This document shows, one piece after another, positions 41,401 to 49,598 of a stretch of DNA of 64,000 nucleotides; position 1 is the first letter of the stretch, and each line of letters begins with the position of its first letter. The DNA comes from Xaviernesmea oryzae. GTDB lineage: Bacteria > Pseudomonadota > Alphaproteobacteria > Rhizobiales > Rhizobiaceae. The stretch spans positions 129,001 through 193,000 of the forward strand of contig NZ_FXAF01000006.1 of the NCBI RefSeq assembly GCF_900177415.1. Direction: 5' to 3'. The notes below the pieces were generated by a model that had not been told where the DNA came from, made no database searches, and was given only the letters and a program-made list of their open reading frames with translations. Position numbers and translations under genes: made by a program.

Positions 41401-41689
41401 CCGGCGCCACGAGATCGAAATAGCCGCTGTCGTCGTCCGTTTCGCCAAGGGGACGGATGACCGGCAATATGGCGGAGCGTCCGCCGAGCAGGTCGACGAA
41501 TTCCGAGCGCAGCACGCGGGCCGACCGGCGCGTCGGCACGAAGATCGTCACGTCGGCGAGAGAGAGCGGGTCGGAGGGATCGTAGCGGAAGGTTTCGTTG
41601 AGCCGGCCGTCGCATAGTGCCGTGGCGACGGTCTTCAGGAACGGCGCCCCGGCGGGAATGGAGAAGACCCGTTTCTGCCGGGCGGACAT
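38489..41689 (-). CDS. addB: Double-strand break repair protein AddB
   Basis: 1066 aa partner of AddA with a degenerate N-terminal helicase fold (VTIFVPTRRSARVLRSEF) and a C-terminal nuclease (GIADRIDIKGSGLADLVDYKTG). In Firmicutes AddB four cysteines around this nuclease bind a 4Fe-4S cluster. The final 300 residues here contain no cysteine, and the first ligand position region reads RLRRDPYSVYARR. The ATG at 41689 (MSARQKRVFSIPAG) is favoured over an in-frame ATG 81 bases upstream that would run into the neighbouring gene. It sits 5 bp after the nucleotidyltransferase gene. Confidence 0.93.
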   Translation of the reverse strand: MSARQKRVFSIPAGAPFLKTVATALCDGRLNETFRYDPSDPLSLADVTIFVPTRRSARVLRSEFVDLLGGRSAILPVIRPLGETDDDSGYFDLVAPEEMDLALPIGGTARLLELGQLILAWRNQLPKIVLDVHSQSPLVAPASPADAIWLARALAELIDAVETEERDWTDLKKLDTGEHALWWQLTAEFLSIASAFWPARLEELRRSSPAKHQAAILRGEARRIASRDHKGPVIVAGSTGSVPAAADLIAAISRLPNGTVVLPGLDLSMPAEQWAMIGEETPDGRLEPASRSHPQFGLSRLLRKLEVTREDVEVLGAVPSDLAFRAEAISQALVPAKATDRWSTWREAADPHFLSQAFADVSLIEASNEREEAVAIAIALRLALEQPGREGGEAQAALITPDRALARRVTAELARFGVVADDSAGSALSGTLQGTLTQLLLEAALRPGDPVAIVGLLKHPLVRLGLPAPDLRSAVEALEVLALRGGTGDMDISALEPLLDEQLAAQREDRHPPHWRLSLPEDAADGVRDLARRLAKAVEPLASAFVRRRPDGRGLTTKLTLSDWAERTGRALEAVTIDERDNLAGLWSGEAGERLAGLLSEVIATEGQMEADGPQWIDIVMALTTGEAVKPRSLSHPRVFIFGTLEARLQSVDTMILGGLNEGSWPGQTVNNPFLSRTMKTDMGLEPPERRIGQLAHDFEMACGTRNLILSRSMRQGSTPTVASRWLQRLLALGGKAFADELKARGEQYRQWASAVDAGENQQPAKRPAPKPPAELQPRSYSFSEVGRLRRDPYSVYARRILKLDPLDPFNRDPGASERGTLYHAIIDHYTREGHKPGSPAAIEAMGRITEELFDAEQLPPHIDRVWRPRFRQVARAFLDWEAERAPDIRRTLTEAGAGWEVEPAGIRVTGIADRIDIKGSGLADLVDYKTGLSPSVSQARALLDPQLALEAAALQAGAFRNVGSLTPGDLLYVRLRPGDRFKAEKVNNEGSGATAKRQPKSALDLAQESLEQLTRFVITLRNGEAGFASRLIPFSQGDFGGEYDHLARVAEWSTADDDGEAEADE

Positions 41690-41694
41690 GGGCC

Positions 41695-42429
41695 TCAGGC
41701 CTCCGCCATATGGCGTGCGATCACCGCTTCGGCTTCCGGCAGCGCCTCCGGCGTGCCGACGGTGATCCACTGCCCGTCCATCACAAGGCCGTAGAGCCGG
41801 CCACTTTCGATCGCCCTGTCGAAATAGACGTTGAGGTTGAAGGCATCCGCCGGTGCGTCGTCCAGGAGCGACGAGTGCATGACGATCGCGCCGGCATAGA
41901 CGACCGGATTGTCGCCGCCCTCCCTGTAGCGGAAAAGCCGTCCGTCCGGATCGAGCTGAAAATCCTTCTTGCCGTTATGGCCGGTGGTGCGGTCGAGCGG
42001 CACGCAGAGTAGCGCCATGTCCATCCTCGCCGGATCGAAGAATTCGGTAAGGCGTTTGAGATTGGTCTTTTCGCCGGGTCTTTCGCCGATCCAGAAAAGG
42101 TCGGCATTCATCACGTAGACGAGGCCGGGATCGAGAAGTTTCAATCCCCTGGCAAGTCCGCCGCCGGAATTCATCAGGGCGGCCCGCTCGTCGGAAACCA
42201 GGATCTCCATGCGGGGATAGGCTTTCAGATGCGTTTCCATCCGGTCCGCGAAATGGTGCACGTTGACCGCCGCGCGCGTGACGCCCGCATCGGCCAGTGC
42301 GTCGAGCGCATAGTCGATCATCGGCTTGCCGGCGACGGGCACCAGCGGCTTCGGCATCGTATCGGTGATCGGACGCAAACGGGTGCCGAGACCCGCAGCG
42401 AGCACCATGGCCTGATGAATGGTCGTCAT
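41695..42429 (-). CDS. MurU-like sugar-1-phosphate nucleotidyltransferase
   Basis: 244 aa. The N-terminal MVLAAGLGTRLRPITDTMPKPLVPVAGKP is the GlmU/MurU-type signature that binds nucleotide and metal. Overall length and the GQWITVGTPEAL ending resemble MurU, the N-acetylmuramate-alpha-1-phosphate uridylyltransferase of the peptidoglycan-recycling bypass. The next gene encodes a kinase domain resembling AmgK, the enzyme before MurU. That pairing is the main basis for the assignment; a different NDP-sugar product is possible. It lies 22 bp downstream of tsaE-amgK and 5 bp before addB. Confidence 0.85.
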   Translation of the reverse strand: MTTIHQAMVLAAGLGTRLRPITDTMPKPLVPVAGKPMIDYALDALADAGVTRAAVNVHHFADRMETHLKAYPRMEILVSDERAALMNSGGGLARGLKLLDPGLVYVMNADLFWIGERPGEKTNLKRLTEFFDPARMDMALLCVPLDRTTGHNGKKDFQLDPDGRLFRYREGGDNPVVYAGAIVMHSSLLDDAPADAFNLNVYFDRAIESGRLYGLVMDGQWITVGTPEALPEAEAVIARHMAEA

Positions 42430-42451
42430 GGCTTCCGTTTTAGAGCCCCGC

Positions 42452-43963
42452 TCACGATTCGGGTAGCTCTATTCCGGTTTTCAGGCACCATTCCCGCAAG
42501 GGAGCGAGCGCCTCGTGCTGCAATGCCGTGGACAGATAACGGAGCGTGCGCGGCATATGTTTCAGATAGCCCGGCTTTCCGTCGCGCTGCAGCAGCCGCA
42601 CCCAGAGGCCGGCGAGCTTGCAGTTTCGCTGCGCCGCCATGATCGCCCAGGCCTTCAGAAAAGCCTTTTCGTCGAAGGGGCCGAGCGAACGGCGCAGCGT
42701 CACGTAATCCACCATCATCTGGTCGGCGAGCGGTTTGGGGATGTCCACCCGCGCGTCCTGCACGATGGAGGCGAGGTCATAGGCCGTCGGACCGATCATC
42801 GCGTCCTGGAAGTCGATCAGCCCGACGCGTCTCACACCGGATTCCTGCGGCCGCCAGATGATGTTCGGCGAATGGAAATCGCGGAGCAGCAGGTTCTTCT
42901 CGGCGCTTTCGAGGTCACGGATCAGGCCGTCCCAGATGGCGAGATAGTCCTGGCGCTCCTCTTCGGTCGCCTGCGTGCCGCGTTTCCAGGGCAGGTACCA
43001 GTCGAGGAGCAGCCGCGCCTCCATCTTCATCGCCGTCGGATCGAAATCGGGGATGTGATGGACATGGGTCTTTCCGACCGGCAGATCCTGCTTCATCTCG
43101 TGGCTGTGCAGGAAAGCGAGGCAGACGACGCTTTCGCGGTAACGTTCCGGGATCGGTCGGCCCTCGGCGTCGAGAACGCCTTCTTCGCCGAGATTCTCGA
43201 TCAGCAGGATGCCCTGGCCGTAATCCACATGCAGGACCTCCGGCGCCGCAAGCCCCAGCTCGCGCAGATAACTGGCGATCGCCACGAAGGGGTAGGCATC
43301 TTCTGCGAGATGCGCGACTTTTGGGTAGGGTTTCCCGTCGAGGACTGGCGGGCCTTCCGGCGGCTTCGGCCAGTCCATCAGGATCAGCATTTCGCCGGCG
43401 GCCGTCCTGACCTTCTCATAGGCGCGCAACGAGGCATCGCCGGTCAGGAAGCGGCGGCGGGCGCCCCTGTAGCCGTGCTTGTCGAGAAATTCGCGGATCG
43501 CCAGCGTGCGGCGGATGCGCTTCATCCGGGCATCCGGTCCGGCAATCGTCGCCGTCCGGCCGCTGCCCTGGTGCTCGAACCTCAGCGAGATGCGCGTGTC
43601 AGGCAACAGGTCTTCCGCCATTTCCGGCCATTCCACCAGGCATATGCCATTGGAAAGCGCCTCGTCGAAACCGAGTTCATCGAGTTCGGAAGCGCCGCCG
43701 AGGCGGTAGAGATCGAAATGCGCGGCGGGAATCCTGAGGTCGTAGCTCTGCACAAGCGTGAAGGTCGGGCTCGGCACTTCGAGCTCGTCGTCATCGGCAA
43801 GCGCCCGGAGGAGGGCACGCGCCATGGTCGATTTGCCGGCGCCGAGATCGCCGGACAGGGCGAGGCAATCGCCCGTCTTCAGCGCAAGCGCCAGATCTTC
43901 GCCGAGAAGGACTGTTTCGGCTTCATCCGCGAGCGTCAGGGTAATGGTCGTATCGCCGTTCAT
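42452..43963 (-). CDS. Fusion of TsaE (t6A tRNA ATPase) with an AmgK-like sugar kinase
   Basis: 503 aa with two domains. Residues 1-150 are TsaE, the ATPase of the t6A37 tRNA-modification complex, with the P-loop SGDLGAGKST at 37-46, SPTFTLVQSY and HFDLYRL. Residues about 165-503 are an aminoglycoside-phosphotransferase-type kinase like AmgK (MurNAc/GlcNAc anomeric kinase): FLTGDASLRAYEKV, the catalytic LLLRDFHSPNIIW and the metal motif LIDFQDA. The start overlaps the divL stop by ATGA. The fusion reads continuously, with no sign of frameshift. TsaE-phosphotransferase fusions are known in rhizobia; a combined function is unproven. Confidence 0.92.
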   Translation of the reverse strand: MNGDTTITLTLADEAETVLLGEDLALALKTGDCLALSGDLGAGKSTMARALLRALADDDELEVPSPTFTLVQSYDLRIPAAHFDLYRLGGASELDELGFDEALSNGICLVEWPEMAEDLLPDTRISLRFEHQGSGRTATIAGPDARMKRIRRTLAIREFLDKHGYRGARRRFLTGDASLRAYEKVRTAAGEMLILMDWPKPPEGPPVLDGKPYPKVAHLAEDAYPFVAIASYLRELGLAAPEVLHVDYGQGILLIENLGEEGVLDAEGRPIPERYRESVVCLAFLHSHEMKQDLPVGKTHVHHIPDFDPTAMKMEARLLLDWYLPWKRGTQATEEERQDYLAIWDGLIRDLESAEKNLLLRDFHSPNIIWRPQESGVRRVGLIDFQDAMIGPTAYDLASIVQDARVDIPKPLADQMMVDYVTLRRSLGPFDEKAFLKAWAIMAAQRNCKLAGLWVRLLQRDGKPGYLKHMPRTLRYLSTALQHEALAPLREWCLKTGIELPES

Positions 43964-46539
43964 TCTGCGGCTACCGAGCGCGCCGTCGTCGCGCTCGGAA
44001 TGCGGCAGGTGACGGTCGTGCCAAAGCCCGGCCTGCTGTCGATCGTCACTTCGCCGTGGTGCAGGTTTACGAAGCTCTCGACGATCGAGAGGCCGAGGCC
44101 TGCGCCGCTGCGCTTGCCGCCCTTGGCGCTGGAGGAGAAGCGGTCGAACACGGTCTTCAGCACATCTTCCGGAATGCCCGGCCCCTTGTCCGTGACGGAG
44201 AAGAACACGTCGTCATGGGTGCGCCAGCAGGTGAGCGTGATAGCGGAACCTTCCGGCGCGAAATTGGCGGCATTCGTGAGCAGCTTGAGGAGGATCTGCT
44301 TCAGCCGCTGATGATCGGCGACGATCGTGCCAAGTCCGGCCGGCGCGGTGATCGCGAGCGTCACGCCGTTCTCGTGCAGGCGGTCGGCGATCTGCATCGC
44401 CACCTCGTCGAGCAGGTCGTCGATCGCGAGTTCCGAATAGTGGAGCTGCATGATGCCGGCGTCGACGGTCGCAAGATCGAGGATGTCGTTGACGATCGTC
44501 AGCAAGACGGAGGAAGAGGTGGAGATGTGATCCACATATTCCGCCTGCCGCTCGTTCAGCGGCCCGACGCCGGGAGTCTTCAGGAGATCGGTGAAGCCGA
44601 TGATGTTGGTAAGCGGCGAACGCAGTTCGTAGGAAACGTGCTGGACGAAATCGTTCTTGATCTCGTCGGCCTTCTGCAAGGCTTCGTTCTTTTCCTTGAG
44701 CGCCCGCTCCGCGCGCGCGCTTGCCGTCATGTCGACGAAGGTCAGCATGGTCTGGGCGTTCGGCAGCGGGGTCACGGCATAATCGAGGATCAGGCCGGAA
44801 TAAAGCTCGAACGTTCCCTGCAGCGAGGGCCGTTCGTCGTCGAAATTGGTGAGCATCTGGCCGAAACGGCGCCAGCCGTCCGCCTTGTCGTAGGACGGCG
44901 CGCAGGCCGTCTCGATGGCCTTGATATGGGTGCCCGGCTTCGCCTCCTCGGCGGTAATGCCCCAGAGCGCCCGGAAAGCCGGATTGGAGAGGCGGATGCG
45001 CCCGTCCGGGCCGAAGACGGCGACGCCTTCGGAAAGATGGTCGATCGTCTCGCCCTGTACTTTGACAAGCGTGTTGTAGCGGGTCTCGAGGTCCACCTGT
45101 TCGGTGAGGTTCTCGAACACCCAGGTGGCGCCGCCTTGCGGATGAGCGGTCGCGATCACGCGCAGCGTCTGGCCGTTCGGCAGGTGCCAGAGATTGGTCT
45201 GGGTATCCGGTGCCCGGTAGACGGAAAGGGCGGTTTCCTTCCAGCTCCGCCAGTTGAGCTGCTCCGGCAGCTTGCCCTCGCTGCGCAGCTTGTCGAGCAG
45301 CTCGCTGTTGTCGGGCTTGGATTCCAGGAAAGGAAGGGAGAGGTTCCAGAGCTGCACGAAGGCCTGGTTGTAGAATTGCAGCCGGCGCTCGCCGTCGAAA
45401 ATGGCGACCGGCGTCGCCAGATGGTCGAGGGTCTCGGCATGGCTCTTGAGCGTGCGCTTGAGTTCCTCGCGCACCGCCTCCGCTTCCGAAACATCGATCG
45501 CCATGCCGGCCGAACCGCCGGGCACCACGACATCGACGACATCGAACATGGTGCGATTGCCGTGAACCACCGTGGAAATGCGGTCATGGAACGGCGATGT
45601 GGAGGTCGCCGCCGCCTTGATCTTTTCGCGCGCGATCGTGCCGAGGAATTCGCGCTCCTCGTCGATTGCCTGAGCGGGCGCCGAAGCTTCCACCGCGTCG
45701 CCATAGGCATGGTTCACCCAGGCGAGCTTGCCTTGCGCATCGCGGCGCCAGACCGGCTGCTCGATCGCATCAAGCAGCGAATGGAAAAGCGCGATCGAAT
45801 GCGTCAGCCGTTCGCGTTCGATCTTCAGTTCGGCCAGCTCGGCGCGGAGATTGTTGAGCGCGATGAAGCGGATGAAGGCCTTGCCGCCGGAAACCCGGCC
45901 CTGGACCTCCAGAATCTCGTCGCGAAAGGTCTCGACCACCATGTCGAACGAGCGCGCCTGGCTCCGGAGCAATTCGATCGACTTTTCAAGCTCTCCGGCG
46001 GACGTGCCGCGCAGCCAGCGGCCGAAGGCGAGGAAATCGCGATCCTCCTGCGGGGCGCCGGTCTCGGGCGGAAGCTGGCCCAGGAATTCCGGCTTGGAGA
46101 AGCCGCTTTCCCAGACGACGATGCGCCGGTTCTTGTCGGCGATCAGGGCTTCGTATTTCGATATGCGCTGCTGCGCGTCGGAAAGCGCGCTGCGCATTTC
46201 CTGCGTCTCGGCTTCCATATTGCCGCGCTGGCGCACCAGCCAGACGGCGGACAGCAGGGCAGCGCCGAGGGCGCCCATCACCACCGACGACACGATCACT
46301 TCCGTGGAGGAAAAAAGCCGAGCGGCCGGATTGCCCGATGGCTGCGCGATTGCCGCCGTCGCGAGCCCGCAAATGGCTGTGCCCGAAAGAAAGGCGCTGC
46401 CGAAGCGCGCAAGACGGCCGAACCTTCCGGCTGTCGCATCGCCGCCCGGAGCCCCGGAAGCGGATCGCGAAACCGGAGTTCCAGCTCCGTCGCAAGAGGG
46501 GTCGGCCTGCTTGAACAGGCTCGTTTTTTTTACCGACAT
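43960..46539 (-). CDS. divL: DivL-type PAS pseudokinase with tyrosine in place of the phospho-acceptor histidine
   Basis: About 859 aa. Two N-terminal hydrophobic segments (near AFLSGTAICGLATAAIA and VIVSSVVMGALGAALLSAVW) precede about three PAS-like domains (roughly 250-370, 375-490, 500-610), a HisKA domain and an HATPase domain. In the HisKA motif, FVQHVSYELRSPLTNI has Tyr637 where kinases have His; its codon is at 44629-44631. The ATP-binding N, G1 and G2 boxes are intact. This combination defines DivL, which in Caulobacter reads DivK and controls CckA and CtrA. Start at the ATG 46539 is likely but not certain. Followed by tsaE-amgK (ATGA overlap). Confidence 0.9.
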   Translation of the reverse strand: MSVKKTSLFKQADPSCDGAGTPVSRSASGAPGGDATAGRFGRLARFGSAFLSGTAICGLATAAIAQPSGNPAARLFSSTEVIVSSVVMGALGAALLSAVWLVRQRGNMEAETQEMRSALSDAQQRISKYEALIADKNRRIVVWESGFSKPEFLGQLPPETGAPQEDRDFLAFGRWLRGTSAGELEKSIELLRSQARSFDMVVETFRDEILEVQGRVSGGKAFIRFIALNNLRAELAELKIERERLTHSIALFHSLLDAIEQPVWRRDAQGKLAWVNHAYGDAVEASAPAQAIDEEREFLGTIAREKIKAAATSTSPFHDRISTVVHGNRTMFDVVDVVVPGGSAGMAIDVSEAEAVREELKRTLKSHAETLDHLATPVAIFDGERRLQFYNQAFVQLWNLSLPFLESKPDNSELLDKLRSEGKLPEQLNWRSWKETALSVYRAPDTQTNLWHLPNGQTLRVIATAHPQGGATWVFENLTEQVDLETRYNTLVKVQGETIDHLSEGVAVFGPDGRIRLSNPAFRALWGITAEEAKPGTHIKAIETACAPSYDKADGWRRFGQMLTNFDDERPSLQGTFELYSGLILDYAVTPLPNAQTMLTFVDMTASARAERALKEKNEALQKADEIKNDFVQHVSYELRSPLTNIIGFTDLLKTPGVGPLNERQAEYVDHISTSSSVLLTIVNDILDLATVDAGIMQLHYSELAIDDLLDEVAMQIADRLHENGVTLAITAPAGLGTIVADHQRLKQILLKLLTNAANFAPEGSAITLTCWRTHDDVFFSVTDKGPGIPEDVLKTVFDRFSSSAKGGKRSGAGLGLSIVESFVNLHHGEVTIDSRPGFGTTVTCRIPSATTARSVAAE

Positions 46540-46678
46540 GCCCGGTCTGTCTCCGTCCAATTGCCGCTCATCGACAAGACATACCATTCCGCGCCTTGCC
46601 CGGAACCGACGCTCCGGCAGGCGCGAATCAACCTCAAAACAATACCTGCTGAGGGAATCGCCGGGAAGGGAGGCGCCC

Positions 46679-46714
46679 AAAAAAGAAGCCGCAGCCTTTT
46701 GTCAAGGCTGCGGC
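46679..46714 (-). terminator. Terminator after ahcY
   Basis: On the minus strand GCCGCAGCC and GGCTGCGGC form a perfect 9-bp stem with a 9-base loop, followed by TTCTTTTTT. It lies 31 bp past the ahcY stop and upstream of divL. Confidence 0.92.
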
Positions 46715-46745
46715 CACTATATCTTGTGGATTAACCGGCTAGCGA

Positions 46746-48146
46746 TTAGTACCGGTAGTGTTCCGCCTTGAACGGACCCTGCTGCGAGACGCCGATATAG
46801 GCAGCCTGTTCGTCGGACAGCTCCGTCAGCTTTACGCCGAGCTTGGCGAGATGCAGGCGCGCGACCTTTTCGTCGAGGTGCTTCGGCAGGATATAGACCT
46901 CGTTCTTGTACTGGCCCTGCTTGGTGAAGAGCTCGATCTGCGCCAGCGTCTGGTTGGTGAACGAGGCGGACATCACGAAGGACGGATGGCCGGTGGCGTT
47001 GCCGAGGTTGAGCAGACGGCCTTCGGACAGAAGGATGATGCGGTTGCCCTTCGGGAACTCGATCATGTCGACCTGCGGCTTGACGTTGGTCCACTTGAGG
47101 TTCCGGAGAGCCGCGACCTGGATCTCGTTGTCGAAGTGGCCGATATTGCCGACGATCGCCATGTCCTTCATCGCGCGCATGTGCTCGATGCGGATGACGT
47201 CCTTGTTGCCGGTCGTGGTGATGAAGATGTCGGCGGTCGAAACGACGTCCTCGAGAACGACGACTTCGAAACCGTCCATGGCGGCCTGCAGCGCGCAGAT
47301 CGGGTCGACTTCGGTGACCTTGACGCGGGCGCCGGCGCCGGCAAGCGAAGCAGCCGATCCCTTGCCCACGTCGCCGTAACCGCAGACGACCGCGACCTTG
47401 CCGGCCATCATCACGTCGGTGCCGCGGCGGATGCCGTCGACCAGCGATTCCTTGCAGCCGTACTTGTTGTCGAATTTCGACTTGGTGACCGAGTCGTTGA
47501 CGTTGATGGCCGGGAAGGGCAGCAGGCCCTTCTTGGAGAGTTCATAGAGGCGGTGGACGCCGGTCGTGGTTTCTTCGGTGACACCCTTGATCGCGTCGCG
47601 CTGCTTGGTGAACCAGCCCGGCGAAGCCTGGAGGCGCTTCTTGATCTGCGCGAAGAGGATTTCCTCTTCTTCCGAACCGGGATTGGACAGCACGTTCTCG
47701 CCGGCTTCGGCGCGGGCGCCGAGCAGGATGTACATCGTGGCGTCACCGCCGTCGTCGAGGATCATGTTGGAGAAGCCGCCATCGGCCCACTGGAAGATCT
47801 TGTCGGTATATTCCCAGTATTCGGTGAGCGACTCGCCCTTGACGGCGAAGACGGGGATGCCGGCAGCGGCGATCGCGGCGGCGGCATGGTCCTGCGTCGA
47901 GAAGATGTTGCACGAAGCCCAGCGGATTTCGGCGCCGAGCTCCCTGAGCGTCTCGATCAGCACGGCCGTCTGGATGGTCATGTGGAGCGAGCCCGAGATG
48001 CGGGCGCCCTTCAGCGGCTTCGATTCCCCGAATTCGCTGCGGCAGGACATCAGGCCCGGCATTTCGGTTTCGGCGATGTCGAGTTCCTTGCGGCCGTAGG
48101 CGGCAAGATTGATGTCCGCGACGACGTAATCCTTCTCAGTGCTCAT
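46746..48146 (-). CDS. ahcY: Adenosylhomocysteinase (SAH hydrolase)
   Basis: 466 aa NAD-dependent enzyme splitting S-adenosylhomocysteine to adenosine and homocysteine, clearing the inhibitor left by methyltransferases. The N terminus [15 protein letters not shown], the [16 protein letters not shown] segment and the NAD loop [11 protein letters not shown] are typical, as is the [10 protein letters not shown] block. The ATG at 48146 is chosen; upstream in-frame codons lack similarity. It has its own terminator and a 168-bp leader containing a perfect palindrome (48267-48288) that is a plausible operator. Confidence 0.97.
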   Translation of the reverse strand: MSTEKDYVVADINLAAYGRKELDIAETEMPGLMSCRSEFGESKPLKGARISGSLHMTIQTAVLIETLRELGAEIRWASCNIFSTQDHAAAAIAAAGIPVFAVKGESLTEYWEYTDKIFQWADGGFSNMILDDGGDATMYILLGARAEAGENVLSNPGSEEEEILFAQIKKRLQASPGWFTKQRDAIKGVTEETTTGVHRLYELSKKGLLPFPAINVNDSVTKSKFDNKYGCKESLVDGIRRGTDVMMAGKVAVVCGYGDVGKGSAASLAGAGARVKVTEVDPICALQAAMDGFEVVVLEDVVSTADIFITTTGNKDVIRIEHMRAMKDMAIVGNIGHFDNEIQVAALRNLKWTNVKPQVDMIEFPKGNRIILLSEGRLLNLGNATGHPSFVMSASFTNQTLAQIELFTKQGQYKNEVYILPKHLDEKVARLHLAKLGVKLTELSDEQAAYIGVSQQGPFKAEHYRY

Positions 48147-48266
48147 AAAGCTCTCCAAGCGTTCGGTGGCGCCTTCTCCGCGGAAGACCGGCGGACGTGG
48201 CAAGGCCCGCCCTGACAGGCGGAAGCTGGCCAGCGGTTTAGCAGGCTTCCTGCAAGCTGGCAACGG

Positions 48267-48294
48267 GATATAAAGAAGTCTTTATATCTTTATG
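48267..48294. promoter_or_regulatory. Palindromic operator candidate upstream of ahcY
   Basis: GATATAAAGA (48267-48276) and TCTTTATATC (48279-48288) form a perfect 10+10 palindrome with a 2-base centre, followed by a further TTTATG half (48289-48294). It lies 121-142 bp upstream of the ahcY ATG and just after ptsH. ArsR-family SahR regulators control SAH-cycle genes in proteobacteria through AT-rich palindromes; assigning this site to SahR is inference. Confidence 0.6.
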
Positions 48295-48314
48295 TCCGTG
48301 GAAGGTTAAGGTGC

Positions 48315-48593
48315 TCAGGCCTCTTCGCCGAATTTGTTGGCGACGAGCTGTTCGAGCGCGTCCAGCGCTTCGGTGGCCTGGCTGCCGCTCGCGGAGACTT
48401 CGATCGTGCAGCCGGTGCTGGCCGCAAGCATCATGAGGCCCATGATCGAGTTGCCACCGACGGTCGTGCCGTCGCGGGAAACGGTGATCTGTGCGTCGAA
48501 ACCTTCGACCATCTGCACGAATTTGGCGGAGGCACGGGCGTGGAGACCGCGTTTGTTGACGATCAGGAATTCACGGGTGAGGGGGGATGACAT
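48315..48593 (-). CDS. ptsH: HPr-like phosphocarrier protein
   Basis: 92 aa. The phospho-accepting histidine is H18 in RGLHARASAKF, and the regulatory serine is S49 in GGNSIMGL, the target of HPr kinase. It receives phosphate from a PTS enzyme I and passes it to EIIA. It lies 13 bp after the EIIA-Man gene and in the same direction as hprK and chvGI. No sugar permease (EIIB/C) is nearby, so a regulatory PTS is likely. Confidence 0.95.
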   Translation of the reverse strand: MSSPLTREFLIVNKRGLHARASAKFVQMVEGFDAQITVSRDGTTVGGNSIMGLMMLAASTGCTIEVSASGSQATEALDALEQLVANKFGEEA

Positions 48594-48606
48594 CCGGTTC
48601 GGGTTC

Positions 48607-49008
48607 TCATTTGCCGCTTAATACGCGGCTTGCGACATTGATGTATTTCCGACCCGCTTCGGAAGCCTCGACAAGCGCCTTGTCCATATTGTTGTCGCTG
48701 CGCACGCCGGCCAGCTTGATCAGCATCGGCAGGTTCATGCCGGCGATGACCTCGGTCTTGCCGCTGTCCATGACGGAAATGGAAAGGTTGGAGGGAGTGC
48801 CGCCGAACATGTCGGTGAGGATGATGACGCCGCTGCCGTCGTCTGCCCGGGCAACGGCATCGACGATGTCCTGCCGCCGCTGATCCATGTCGTCTTCGGG
48901 GCCGATCGATACGGTCTCGATGAATTTCTGGGGCCCGACGACATGCTCCACGGCATGACGAAATTCCTCAGCCAGCTTGCCATGGGTGACAAGCACAAGT
49001 CCGATCAT
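48607..49008 (-). CDS. PTS EIIA-Man family protein
   Basis: 133 aa. The N terminus MIGLVLVTHGKLAEEF places the phospho-histidine at H9, and GVIILTDMFGGTPSN is the second family signature. In alphaproteobacteria this single-domain EIIA acts without a transporter, as a phosphorylated regulatory output of the PTS. It lies between hprK (125-bp gap) and ptsH. The interacting target is not visible here. Confidence 0.93.
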   Translation of the reverse strand: MIGLVLVTHGKLAEEFRHAVEHVVGPQKFIETVSIGPEDDMDQRRQDIVDAVARADDGSGVIILTDMFGGTPSNLSISVMDSGKTEVIAGMNLPMLIKLAGVRSDNNMDKALVEASEAGRKYINVASRVLSGK

Positions 49009-49133
49009 GAAAACTGCCCCCTGCTATGGAAACTCGCGGCCATTATCGCATTGCAACAAAGCCGTCCAGCGGTGGGAAGCCATCTTCTCCAAGTAGAATT
49101 GAAGTGCAAGTCAAAAAACAGGCTCCCGGATGA

Positions 49134-49598
49134 TCAAAAGGGCATCTCGCCGTGAAAACCGGGTGCCAAAGCGGCGAGAATGGCCAGGGGATCAGGTGCT
49201 CCTTGCCATATCCGCAGAAGGGGAAGCCCGCCGAGGCCGGAGACGGAAAACCGCTCGTCTTGGGGCGGGAGGCGATCGCTTTCGGGCAGCGAGACGACTT
49301 CGACCGCGAGGTCCAGCACCGCCGCCGGCACGCTTTCGACGGTCGCAATGCCGCTGCCGCGCAACTCGATCAGACCGGCGATGGATTCCGGCCGGCTGGC
49401 GAGGAGCCGGCCGCCGTGGCCGGAGATCAGGACCTGGTCGTCGGCGACAAGGGCGGCAAACGCTCCCTGCCGTTTCGCCGACGCGATGCAGGAGAAGGCA
49501 AGCATGGACTTGCCGCTGCCGGAAGGCCCGGTGAACAGGATGCCCCTGGTGCCGATGACGACCGCCGTGCCGTGGACATTGACGGCGTCCGGGCTCAT
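49134..49598 (-). CDS. hprK: Short HPr kinase/phosphorylase
   Basis: 154 aa, about half the length of Gram-positive HprK because the N-terminal domain is missing. The kinase core is intact: catalytic-site H9 in VNVHGTAVVI, Walker A GPSGSGKS at 24-31, VADDQVLI, and IELRGSGI, the HprK signature. It phosphorylates a serine on HPr, here probably S49 of the adjacent ptsH product. The start overlaps the chvG stop (ATGA), linking PTS output physically to the ChvGI system. The short form is normal for alphaproteobacteria. Confidence 0.93.
   Translation of the reverse strand: MSPDAVNVHGTAVVIGTRGILFTGPSGSGKSMLAFSCIASAKRQGAFAALVADDQVLISGHGGRLLASRPESIAGLIELRGSGIATVESVPAAVLDLAVEVVSLPESDRLPPQDERFSVSGLGGLPLLRIWQGAPDPLAILAALAPGFHGEMPF

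Noticed and set aside
46540-46680. Upstream extension of divL to an ATG at 46680
   Set aside because: The extra 47 residues lack a plausible signal or similarity, and the added codons reach the ahcY terminator region.
48147-48266. SAH/SAM riboswitch in the ahcY leader
   Set aside because: Several short hairpins can be drawn, but I could not match the conserved core of any known SAM or SAH riboswitch class.
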